This document shows positions 41,985 through 49,965 of a stretch of DNA of 64,000 bases, in pieces (within the stretch, counting starts at the first letter, position 1; every line of letters begins with the position of its first letter). The notes beneath the pieces were generated by a model. That model worked only from the letters and a program-made list of their open reading frames with translations, was not told the origin of the DNA and did no database searches. Source of the stretch: GCA-2862545 sp047609825 (GTDB lineage: Bacteria > Myxococcota_A > UBA796 > GCA-2862545). Location: assembly GCA_047609825.1 (NCBI GenBank), contig JBLFXJ010000002.1, positions 1 to 64,000 on the forward strand. Reading direction: 5' to 3'. The translations under genes were made by a program, and so were the position numbers.

Positions 41985-44063
41985 CTACTTCTTGCCCTTC
42001 AACCGCTCTTCCGCGTACTTCGCCATCAACTCGGTGGCCACACTGTCGGGGGCCTTCGAGTAGCGAGCGAATTCCATGGTGAACTCGGCCTTGCCCTGCG
42101 TAGCAGAACGAAGCGTCGTCGAGTAGCCGAACATCTCGGACAGCGGAACCTCGGCCTCGACCCTGGCGAACCCTTCTTCTTCCGTCGATCCGACGATCAT
42201 GCCACGGCGACCCATGATCGTGCTCACGATGGCACCCGTGAACTCACTTGGGCCCTCGCACTCGACCCGCATCACGGGCTCGAGGATGATCGCGCCTGCC
42301 TTCGGGAAGGTCTCGCGCCAGGCACCCATGGCAGCCTGCTGGAACGCCATGTCCGATGAGTCGACTGCATGGGCGTTGCCATCGTTGACCGTCATCTTGA
42401 CGCCGGTGACGGGCTGGCCGATGAGCGGCCCCTTGTCCAGCATCTGCTTGAAGCCCTTGTCGCAGGACGGGATGTACTCACGCGGGATCACGCCACCGGT
42501 GATCTTGTCCACGAACTCGTAAATGCCATCCTCGAGGGGCTCCATGATGCCAGCGACGCGCGCGTACTGACCCGAGCCACCCGTCTGCTTCTTGTGCAGG
42601 TAGTTGAACTCCTGGGCCCGCGTGATCGTCTCGCGGTAGGCGACGCGGGGCGGGGAAGAGTCCACCGGCACCTTGTACTCGCGGCGCATGCGCTCGAGGT
42701 ACACCTCGAGGTGGAGCTCACCCATGCCGCTGATGATCGTCTCGCCGGTCTCGGCGTCGGCGTGCACCCGGAAGGTGGGGTCCTCTTTGGAGAACCGCTG
42801 CAGGGCCTTCGACAGGTTCTGCGTGAACTGCGACGGACACGTGATGGTGAGCGAGATGACCGCCGCCGGCACGTGGATGTTCGTCATCGACAGGTCGACC
42901 GTGCCGTCGGTGAAGGTGTCACCGCTGTGGCAATCGACGCCGAACAGCGCGACGATGTCGCCTGCCTGGGCCTGCTCGATGTCTTCCATCTGGTTGGAGT
43001 GCATCCGAACCAGCCGGCCCACCTTCACCCGGTTGCGGTTCCGGCTGTTGTGGATGAAGTCGCCCTTCTTCACCGTGCCCTGGTACAGCCGGATGTAGGT
43101 GAGCTGCCCGTAGCGGCCCTCCTCCAGCTTGAACGCCAGACCGATGAACGGCTCGTCGGGCTTGACGTAGACCTGCACCTGCTCGGGCTCGTCGTCGAGG
43201 GTGAGGGCGAAGTTGTCGACCTCGTGCGGTGCCGGCAGGAAGTCGTACACGCCGTCGAGGAGCTTCTGCACGCCCTTGTTCTTGTAGGCAGAACCGCAGA
43301 ACACTGGCACGAGCTTGCGCGCGATGGTGGCCTCGCGGATGGTGGCCTTCATCAGGTCCATGCTGACGTTCTCCTCGAGGATGGCCTCGGTGAGGTCGTC
43401 GGAGAACATCGACGCCGCGTCGAGCAGCTTCTCGCGGTACTCGAGGGCCTGGTCGAGGTATTCCGCGGGGATCTCGGCCTCGCGGACGGTCTCGCCCATC
43501 TCGCCTTCGTTGAAGTACGCCCGCATCTCGCAGAGGTTGATCACCCCGACGTGATGGTGCTCGACGCCGATCGGGATCTGAACCATGACCGCGTTGAGCC
43601 GCAGCTTGGTACGCAGCTGATCCTTGACGCGGAACGGGTTGGCACCCTGCCGGTCCAGCTTGTTCACGAACGCGACGCGCGGCACGTTGTACCGACGCAT
43701 CTGGCGGTCGACCGTGATCGACTGCGACTGCACACCCGCGACGCCGCACAGCACGAGGACCGCGCCGTCCAACACCCGCAGGGCACGCTCGACCTCGATC
43801 GTGAAGTCTACGTGACCGGGGGTGTCGATGATGTTGATGTGGGTGTCGCCCCACTCACAGAACGTGGCCGCGGACTGAATGGTGATGCCGCGTTCGCGCT
43901 CGAGCTCCATGGAATCCATGGTCGCTCCGACGCCATCCTTTCCACGAACCTCGTGGATCGCATGGATCCGGTCGGTGTAGAACAGAATGCGCTCGGTGAG
44001 GGTGGTCTTTCCGGAATCAATGTGGGCACTGATGCCGATGTTCCGGACCTTCTCGATGTCCAT
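41985..44063 (-). CDS. fusA: Elongation factor G, mitochondrial EF-G1-like subtype
   Basis: A 692-residue translational GTPase. G1 is AHIDSGKTT (13-21), in which Ser17 replaces the Ala found in most bacterial EF-G. MDSMELERERGITIQSAATFCEW, DTPGHVDFTIEVERALRVLDG, NKLDRQGANPF and GMGELHLEVYLERMRREY complete the picture. The KDGVGATMDSMELE pattern matches mitochondrial EF-G1 and the related bacterial spd-type. ATG at 44063; a longer reading upstream is not protein-like. It probably drives translocation, possibly as a second EF-G. A hairpin lies in the leader. Confidence 0.93.
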   Translation of the reverse strand: MDIEKVRNIGISAHIDSGKTTLTERILFYTDRIHAIHEVRGKDGVGATMDSMELERERGITIQSAATFCEWGDTHINIIDTPGHVDFTIEVERALRVLDGAVLVLCGVAGVQSQSITVDRQMRRYNVPRVAFVNKLDRQGANPFRVKDQLRTKLRLNAVMVQIPIGVEHHHVGVINLCEMRAYFNEGEMGETVREAEIPAEYLDQALEYREKLLDAASMFSDDLTEAILEENVSMDLMKATIREATIARKLVPVFCGSAYKNKGVQKLLDGVYDFLPAPHEVDNFALTLDDEPEQVQVYVKPDEPFIGLAFKLEEGRYGQLTYIRLYQGTVKKGDFIHNSRNRNRVKVGRLVRMHSNQMEDIEQAQAGDIVALFGVDCHSGDTFTDGTVDLSMTNIHVPAAVISLTITCPSQFTQNLSKALQRFSKEDPTFRVHADAETGETIISGMGELHLEVYLERMRREYKVPVDSSPPRVAYRETITRAQEFNYLHKKQTGGSGQYARVAGIMEPLEDGIYEFVDKITGGVIPREYIPSCDKGFKQMLDKGPLIGQPVTGVKMTVNDGNAHAVDSSDMAFQQAAMGAWRETFPKAGAIILEPVMRVECEGPSEFTGAIVSTIMGRRGMIVGSTEEEGFARVEAEVPLSEMFGYSTTLRSATQGKAEFTMEFARYSKAPDSVATELMAKYAEERLKGKK

Positions 44064-44199
44064 CGCCTGACTCCAGGATGCACTGGGACCCCTGAGGTGG
44101 AGCCCGTCCCGGGCCGGCGTCCGAAGAACACCGACCACTCGGACGGCGCTTGGGGGCGGCCCGCCGGCAGCAACCTGACCCCAGAGGGCGCGCGACATA

Positions 44200-44220
44200 G
44201 CCCTTGCGTTCTGCAAGGGC
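44200..44220. promoter_or_regulatory. 8-bp hairpin upstream of the EF-G gene
   Basis: GCCCTTGC (44200-44207) and GCAAGGGC (44213-44220) pair perfectly with a 5-nt loop, in the 250-bp divergent region between the EF-G gene and an acidic lipoprotein gene. It could be an operator or a leader structure. Confidence 0.4.
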
Positions 44221-44314
44221 AAGGGTCCATGTAAGGTAGAACGCCGACGTGACAGTCGAACCTGTGTCTCCGGGCGCCAGGGCGTCGCGTTAGATGCCGA
44301 GGGTGGGAGGTCAC

Positions 44315-44611
44315 ATGAGGCGAATGACCGTCGTGGGTGCGCTCGGACTGTTCCTGACCCTGGGGTGCACCGGTATCGTCGAGGGTGTCGGGGGAACTGA
44401 GGAAGAGGCGGAAGAGACCGAAGACGTCGAGGAGGACGAAGAGGAGGAGGAGGAGGAGGACGACGAAGACGACCAAGATGAGGACGACGAGGAAGAAGGC
44501 GAGGGCGAAGAGGACGATCGCGCACGTCAACCTCGCCGCGGCAACGGCGCCCAGCCAGGTGGCGGACGCACCCGCCAGCCCGCACCGAACGAGCGGCGCA
44601 CCCGTCACTGA
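44315..44611 (+). CDS. Small lipoprotein with Asp/Glu-rich tract
   Basis: ATG at 44315, with GGGAGG upstream, starts a signal peptide ending in LTLGC (Cys18). The mature part is a run of about 45 Asp and Glu residues (GAGGAG/GACGAC-rich DNA), then a short basic Pro/Gly/Arg-rich tail. Such polyacidic surface peptides can bind cations. I cannot tell whether the tail is meaningful; the last 7 bp overlap the convergent TetR gene. The purine-rich tract is also a candidate for length variation. Confidence 0.55.
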   Translation: MRRMTVVGALGLFLTLGCTGIVEGVGGTEEEAEETEDVEEDEEEEEEEDDEDDQDEDDEEEGEGEEDDRARQPRRGNGAQPGGGRTRQPAPNERRTRH

Positions 44612-45234
44612 CCCGGGGGGCGATCCTCATCGAGCCCGAGCTCGCGCGCGAGCAGTGCCGAGACGAGTCCCGGCACTGCGCCGTCAACAGCGTCGCGCGG
44701 CACCCCCAGCATCGTGGCGAGCTGGGCCTCGTCCTCCAGCACGTACCGCACCATCAGGTGCTGCACGGAGAGCACGAGCCAGCGGCGCTCCATCGGGCTC
44801 CACTCCGGGCGGAACACCCCGACAATCGCGTCGGCACGATCGAGCAATCGCCCCGCCCAGCGCTCGACCACAACGTCGGGGTGGGCACCCCGGTCGAGCA
44901 CGTGCCGCATCAGGAGTCGGATGTGGTCGTGATGGTCGAGGCAAAACTCCCAGGCGCCACAGACCAAGCGGTCCACCATCTCACGGGGATTCCGCCCGGC
45001 CAGCTCCGCGGGCCAGTGCGCCGCCAGGTCGGCGTGTAGGCGTTGCACCACCTCCGAATACAGCCCCTCCTTGTCGGTGAAGTGGTACGCGAGCGTGGCG
45101 ACGTTCACGTCCGCCGCCTGGGCGATCTTGCGGATCGAGGCGCCCGCGTAGCCGTGCTCCGCGAACAACGGGAGCGCGGTCAGGAGGATGCGCTCGCGGG
45201 TCCGCTCGCCGTCCGCTCGCCGTCGCTCTGCCAC
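44605..45234 (-). CDS. TetR-family transcriptional regulator
   Basis: GTG at 45234, preceded by GGAGG at the usual distance, gives 209 residues. The N-terminal helix-turn-helix (ERILLTALPLFAEHGYAGAS, KIAQAADVNVATLAYHFTDK) is the classical TetR domain. The helical C-terminal half resembles the CerR/DUF1956 subgroup (GAWEFCLDHHDHIRLLMRHV) and would bind an unknown ligand. The gene lies 105 bp from the divergent GlmU-like acetyltransferase gene and may regulate it. No clear palindrome stands out in that gap. Confidence 0.9.
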   Translation of the reverse strand: MAERRRADGERTRERILLTALPLFAEHGYAGASIRKIAQAADVNVATLAYHFTDKEGLYSEVVQRLHADLAAHWPAELAGRNPREMVDRLVCGAWEFCLDHHDHIRLLMRHVLDRGAHPDVVVERWAGRLLDRADAIVGVFRPEWSPMERRWLVLSVQHLMVRYVLEDEAQLATMLGVPRDAVDGAVPGLVSALLARELGLDEDRPPGQ

Positions 45235-45339
45235 CCATGCCTCCGCCCGGGCGTCAGTAACCGGCCCTCGTGCCAGGTCAGTTCCTCGCGCCGTTCGGAG
45301 CGCCGGGCGAGATACGGAACATGCCGCCCAGGAGTCTCG

Positions 45340-46368
45340 ATGCCGCGTCTCGTTGTACACCTGCCCGACGGACTGGAGGGGCTCGTCGTGGCCGGTCAGT
45401 CGATCGGTGCCCACTGGGAGGCCGTGGAGCGGTCGCTGCCGCCCGGGCCGGGCATCGTCGCGGTGCGGGGAGACTGGCTGCGCCTCGCCCCGGCGACCCT
45501 CGCAGCGCTCGGCGCAACCCTGCCCAGCGGCGCGAGCTTGGTGGCGGACGGCGCAGTTGTGGCGGTGGCGCGGGCCGAAGGTGATGCCCTGGAGCTGACG
45601 GGCGTGCGGGTGGAGGTTCCCGCCGATGAGCGCGGAGCCGTGGTCGACGCATGGGACGCTACCCTGGCGGGTCAGGCCGTGCTCCGGCATCGGGTCGCCG
45701 GGTGGGCGCGGGCGGGCGTTCGGGTGATCGATCCAACGGGCGTGTGGATCGGTCCGGACGTAGTGCTCGAGTCGGGCTGCGAGCTGTGGCCGGGGGTGGT
45801 GCTGCGCGGCACCACACGGGTGGCGGCCGGCGCCGTGATCCGAGAGCGGGTGTCGCTGGACGACTGCACGGTCGCCGAGGGCGCGATCGTGCTGCCAGGC
45901 ACGGTCGCCGAGGGCGCATCGATCGGCCCTGGGAGCCGCGTAGGCCCGATGGCCCACCTCCGCGCGGGCACCGTGCTCGAGCGCGACAACAAGGTGGGGA
46001 ACTTCGTGGAGACGAAGAAGGCACGGCTCGAACCGGGCGCCAAGGCGTCGCATTTGACCTACCTGGGAGACGCGCACATCGGGGCCGGCGCGAACATCGG
46101 CGCGGGAACCATCACCTGCAACTACGACGGGTTCGGCAAGCACCGCACCGCCATCGGCGAGGGCGCCTTCATCGGCTCGAACACGTCGCTGGTGGCACCG
46201 GTGACCGTCGGCAAGGGGGCCATCGTGGGCGCAGGCTCGGTGATCGTGCAGGATGTCCCGGCTGACGCCATCGCGGTGGCTCGCGGCGTCCAGCGGGTGC
46301 TCGCCGGTCGGGCACCCGGCCTGAATGCGCGCAACCGGAAGGCCGCGGCCGAGCGGGGCAGGAAGTGA
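45340..46368 (+). CDS. GlmU-like N-acetyltransferase lacking the uridylyltransferase domain
   Basis: ATG at 45340 follows AGGAG; 342 residues against about 456 in E. coli GlmU. The C-terminal left-handed beta-helix is GlmU-like: NFVETKKARLEPGAKASHL, GANIGAGTITCNYDGFGKHRT, FIGSNTSLVAPVTVGKGA. The N-terminal part (MPRLVVHLPDGLEGLVVAG, about 120 residues) lacks the GxGTRM nucleotide-binding loop of the pyrophosphorylase. It should acetylate glucosamine-1-phosphate but not make UDP-GlcNAc, so another enzyme would supply that step. The stop overlaps the start of pcrA by 4 bp. Confidence 0.85.
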   Translation: MPRLVVHLPDGLEGLVVAGQSIGAHWEAVERSLPPGPGIVAVRGDWLRLAPATLAALGATLPSGASLVADGAVVAVARAEGDALELTGVRVEVPADERGAVVDAWDATLAGQAVLRHRVAGWARAGVRVIDPTGVWIGPDVVLESGCELWPGVVLRGTTRVAAGAVIRERVSLDDCTVAEGAIVLPGTVAEGASIGPGSRVGPMAHLRAGTVLERDNKVGNFVETKKARLEPGAKASHLTYLGDAHIGAGANIGAGTITCNYDGFGKHRTAIGEGAFIGSNTSLVAPVTVGKGAIVGAGSVIVQDVPADAIAVARGVQRVLAGRAPGLNARNRKAAAERGRK

Positions 46369-48611
46369 GCGAACCCGAGCACCTGCAGCGCCTCAACCCT
46401 GAACAATACCGCGCGGTCACCACAGTGAACGGGCCGCTCCTGATCCTCGCAGGGGCGGGTTCCGGCAAGACCCGGGTGCTCACCCGGCGCATCGCCCACA
46501 TGCTCCACCTGGGGGTCGATCCCGAGAACATCCTCGCCGTCACGTTCACGAACAAGGCGGCGAGCGAGATGAAGGAGCGGGTTCAGGAGATGGTGGGCGA
46601 GGGCGCGAAGAAGGCCTGGGTGAGCACGTTCCACTCCACCTGCGGACGCATCCTGCGGATGGATATCGAGGCGCTCGGCTACACCCGCCGGTTCGCGATC
46701 TACGACGATGACGATCAGCGCCGCACGCTCCGTCAGATCCTGATCGACCTCGGCCTGGACATCACGCGCACCACGCCCAAGGACGCGCTGTCGGCCATCG
46801 ACCAGTGGAAGAACAAGATGCTCACCGTCGACGAGGTGGTGAAGCAGCGACGCAGTCACATCAACGACCCACTGGTCCAGGCGTGGCGGGTGTACGAGGA
46901 GCAGCTCAAGGCGTCGGATGCTGTGGACTTCAACGACCTGATCGGCCTCGTGGTGAAGCTGTTCGCCGAACACGAGGAAATCCGCGACAAGTGGAGAGTC
47001 CGGTTCAAGTACGTGATGGTCGACGAGTACCAGGACACGAACTCCGCCCAGTACACCCTGCTGCGTCTGCTGGCGGGCGGGCACCGGAACCTCGCGGTGG
47101 TCGGAGACGATGACCAGTCCATCTACGGGTTCCGAGGTGCGGATGTGTCCAACATCCTCAACTTCGAGCGCGACTTCCCCGACGCCACCGTGGTTCGGCT
47201 CGAGCAGAACTACCGCTCCAGCGCCCACATCCTGACCCTCGCCAACGACGTGGTGGCGAAGAACTCCGGGCGCCTGGAGAAGAAGCTGTGGACCGAGGCA
47301 CCGCCCGGCCCCAAGGTCCGGTTCGTCGAGCACCAGGACGCCCGGGCCGAGGCAGAGTGGGTGGGCAAGGCCATCGGCAAGCTCCGTCGGATGGGCCACA
47401 AGTGGACGGACTTCGCGATCATCTACCGCACCAATGCGATGGCTCGCCCGTTCGAGACGGTGCTGGCAAAGCGGCGATTCCCGTACCGGATCGTCGGCGG
47501 GAAGAAGTTCTACGAGCGACGGGAGGTGCGCGACGCCCTGGCGTACCTGAGGCTCGTGACGAACCCGGCCAACGACGCGGCGTTCCTCCGGGTGGTGAAC
47601 GTTCCCAGCAGGGGCGTCGGCGCGAAGACCGTAGCCAAGCTGCGCGAAGACGCAAGCCAACGCCATCAACCGCTGCTACGCACTGCCCGCGGACGCGGTG
47701 CGGGCAAGTCGAAAGGCGAGCAGGGCCTGGCGGCGTTCGTCGACATCATCGACGAGCTCGAATCGCTTGCTCGCTCCGAGACCCCCGCCCACGTGCTCGC
47801 CCACGTGCTCGACAAGAGCGGCTACCGAGCCATGCTCGAGGCGGATGCCGAGGCGAAGTCGAAGTCGAAGACCGGCAAGGAGTCCAAGGGGCGACTGGAG
47901 AACCTCGAGGAGCTGAGCCGCGAGGCCTCTCGGAGCACGCCGCCCCCTGAGGCGCTCACGCCGATGGAGTGGCTCACGGCGTGGCTCGACCAGATCGCGC
48001 TCACGGCCACCGCCGACCAGGTGCCCGATGAGGGTGAGATCACGCTGCTCACCGTGCACAGCAGCAAGGGCCTCGAGTACCCGATCGTGTTCGTGGTGCA
48101 GATGAACGAGGGGGCGTTCCCCCATCAGAGGTCGCTGGACACCGGAATCGACGAGGAGCGCCGGCTCGCCTACGTCGCATTCACCCGAGCCCAGCAGCGC
48201 CTGTTGGTCACCTACACCCGCGTACGCCAGGCGCATCAGGGCAGCGGCGGGTGGCGCCCGTCCCGCTTCCTGTACGGGGTGCCGGCCGAGGTCATCGATG
48301 GCGACCTGCCGGTCGGAGATCCGGCTGCCAGCGTGGAGCGCATGGGGACCCTCAGCGATCCGCACCGCCGCACCCTCGCCGCGATGGTCGATTCCCTCCC
48401 CAGCGGCGAAGACGACCTCCCCGAGGAGTACACCCTGGTGGACCTGGAGGAGGTGGAACAGCTCACCGCGGGCGCACGGGTGCTGCACGCGAAATGGGGC
48501 GCCGGAACCATCCTGCGGCGGGCTGGACGGGGCGTGCATGTTCGGTTCGACCGCGTCGGGCGACGGATCGTGCCGCTCGCCGGCGCGCCGCTCCAGCTGA
48601 TCATCGGCTGA
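46365..48611 (+). CDS. pcrA: UvrD/PcrA-type superfamily 1 DNA helicase
   Basis: A 748-residue helicase. Walker A is AGAGSGKT (29-36), with VDEYQDTNSAQ, VVGDDDQSIYGFRGA, LEQNYRSS, LTVHSSKGLEYPIVF and YVAFTRAQQRL in SF1A order. The C-terminus ends in a Tudor-like module (GARVLHAKWGAGTILRRAG, VPLAGAPLQLI) that binds RNA polymerase in PcrA. It works in repair and in clearing transcription complexes. GTG start overlaps the GlmU-like gene by 4 bp. A Ser/Lys-rich insertion (AEAKSKSKTGKESKG) sits in the 2B region. Confidence 0.95.
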   Translation: MSEPEHLQRLNPEQYRAVTTVNGPLLILAGAGSGKTRVLTRRIAHMLHLGVDPENILAVTFTNKAASEMKERVQEMVGEGAKKAWVSTFHSTCGRILRMDIEALGYTRRFAIYDDDDQRRTLRQILIDLGLDITRTTPKDALSAIDQWKNKMLTVDEVVKQRRSHINDPLVQAWRVYEEQLKASDAVDFNDLIGLVVKLFAEHEEIRDKWRVRFKYVMVDEYQDTNSAQYTLLRLLAGGHRNLAVVGDDDQSIYGFRGADVSNILNFERDFPDATVVRLEQNYRSSAHILTLANDVVAKNSGRLEKKLWTEAPPGPKVRFVEHQDARAEAEWVGKAIGKLRRMGHKWTDFAIIYRTNAMARPFETVLAKRRFPYRIVGGKKFYERREVRDALAYLRLVTNPANDAAFLRVVNVPSRGVGAKTVAKLREDASQRHQPLLRTARGRGAGKSKGEQGLAAFVDIIDELESLARSETPAHVLAHVLDKSGYRAMLEADAEAKSKSKTGKESKGRLENLEELSREASRSTPPPEALTPMEWLTAWLDQIALTATADQVPDEGEITLLTVHSSKGLEYPIVFVVQMNEGAFPHQRSLDTGIDEERRLAYVAFTRAQQRLLVTYTRVRQAHQGSGGWRPSRFLYGVPAEVIDGDLPVGDPAASVERMGTLSDPHRRTLAAMVDSLPSGEDDLPEEYTLVDLEEVEQLTAGARVLHAKWGAGTILRRAGRGVHVRFDRVGRRIVPLAGAPLQLIIG

Positions 48612-48675
48612 CTTCGCCCCTGCCGACCGGCGGCCGTGCTAGGGTCGTCCTCAACGTCACCCCCGGCTTGCCCCG

Positions 48676-49863
48676 ATGATCGTCACGTGCCCGGCCTGCA
48701 ACGCCAGATACAAGATCAACGAGAGCAAGATCAAAGGCCGGGGCGCCAAGATCACCTGTCCCCGCTGTGCGCACAGGTTCATCGTGTACCGGGGGCAGCA
48801 GAGCGCGCCGGTCCGTCCAGCGCGCCAGAAGGTCGCGGATCTGGACTTCAGCACGCTGGGCATCACCTGGCGCGTCCGCAAGGGCCTTGGCGTGGTGTGG
48901 GACTTCAACACCCTCGGCACTCTCCAGGCCTGGATCGAGCAGGGGCGCGTGGAGGCGTGGGACCGCCTGTCGTACGACAACCGCACCTGGGCATCGGTCG
49001 ACTCGATCAGTGACTTCGAGCGCCACTTCCTCGAGATCTGGGAGCGCGCCCGCCGCGGGGAGATCGAGACGGAGCCTGACGAAGAAGACCCTCCGAGCAC
49101 GCTGGACGAAGACGACGAGGACGCCCCGACCACCATCGTCGGGCGGGGGTCGAACCTCGCGAGCGAGATCCGCCAGGCCGTCACGGCCGAAGCCACCCCG
49201 ACACGACCGTTCGAACGCGAAGAGGGCACCGCACCGGTCACGCCTCCGAGCCCGCAGCCGGCCGACGCGAACGCTCCGATCGAAGCGGCGGCGGACCTGG
49301 AGAGCGAGCCACAGGACGACCCGGACACAAAGGCCCCGACCAGTACATTCTCTAAGCCGCTCCCCACGGATGCCCCCAGCGCAGGCCAGCCCATCGCGAT
49401 GGGCGCGGACGAAGACGATTCGCTGATGGACGACAGCTACTTCGACGACAGCTACGCCGAGGAGCCGGATTCAGAAGACCCGCCCAGGCCCCCGGAGCCT
49501 CACGTCCCCATCGAGGAGGCCCGCGACGACAGCGCCGGTCCTGCCCCCATCGAAGGGATGACCAGCTTCGATCCCGCGCCGTTGGACCCGGCCTACAACG
49601 ATGTCGTCCCGACTCCGGTACCCGTGCCCGAGCGGAACGAGCAAGCCCGGTCCGAAGACCCGCTTCACGCGGAGCCCATCTCTTCGGAGGAGACCCTTCG
49701 CCCTGCGGGCAACCCGCTGAAGGCCCGTCCGCCGACGAGCGGTGCCCGCCAGGTCACGGTTGAGCGCGACACCGGTACCCGTGCGCTCGCCCTCGGGGTG
49801 GGGAGCGTGGTGCTCGCCGTTGTGCTGGTGCTGGTCACGCTGTTGATGAGCGGCGTGTTCTGA
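48676..49863 (+). CDS. Zinc-ribbon membrane protein with GYF-like domain (array gene A)
   Basis: A 395-residue protein. An N-terminal MJ0042-type zinc ribbon (CPAC at 5-8 and CPRC at 28-31) is followed by a domain of about 60 residues, TLGTLQAWIEQGRVEAWDRL, resembling GYF_2-type signalling modules. A long acidic Pro-rich disordered region follows, and one C-terminal membrane helix (VVLAVVLVLVTLLM) ends the protein, so the zinc ribbon faces the cytoplasm. It shares its N-terminal layout with the next gene. The chain length after the TM helix is only a few residues. Function unknown. Confidence 0.75.
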   Translation: MIVTCPACNARYKINESKIKGRGAKITCPRCAHRFIVYRGQQSAPVRPARQKVADLDFSTLGITWRVRKGLGVVWDFNTLGTLQAWIEQGRVEAWDRLSYDNRTWASVDSISDFERHFLEIWERARRGEIETEPDEEDPPSTLDEDDEDAPTTIVGRGSNLASEIRQAVTAEATPTRPFEREEGTAPVTPPSPQPADANAPIEAAADLESEPQDDPDTKAPTSTFSKPLPTDAPSAGQPIAMGADEDDSLMDDSYFDDSYAEEPDSEDPPRPPEPHVPIEEARDDSAGPAPIEGMTSFDPAPLDPAYNDVVPTPVPVPERNEQARSEDPLHAEPISSEETLRPAGNPLKARPPTSGARQVTVERDTGTRALALGVGSVVLAVVLVLVTLLMSGVF

Positions 49864-49965
49864 CTGGCGGTTGGCCACCAGGCCCGACGTCGGCCGCACT
49901 GCGCGACCGGGTTAGGCCGCAGCACGGCCGGGTCCGCACCCGGAGGCAGACACCGCGGGGGGCTG

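Noticed and set aside
42369..44234. 621-codon plus-strand open frame antisense to EF-G
   Set aside because: A mirror of the EF-G gene, which has clear motifs; the antisense product is low-complexity.
44064..44687. N-terminal extension of EF-G to 900 residues
   Set aside because: The upstream residues are Pro/Arg/Leu-rich with no homology, and ATG 44063 gives the exact family N-terminus.
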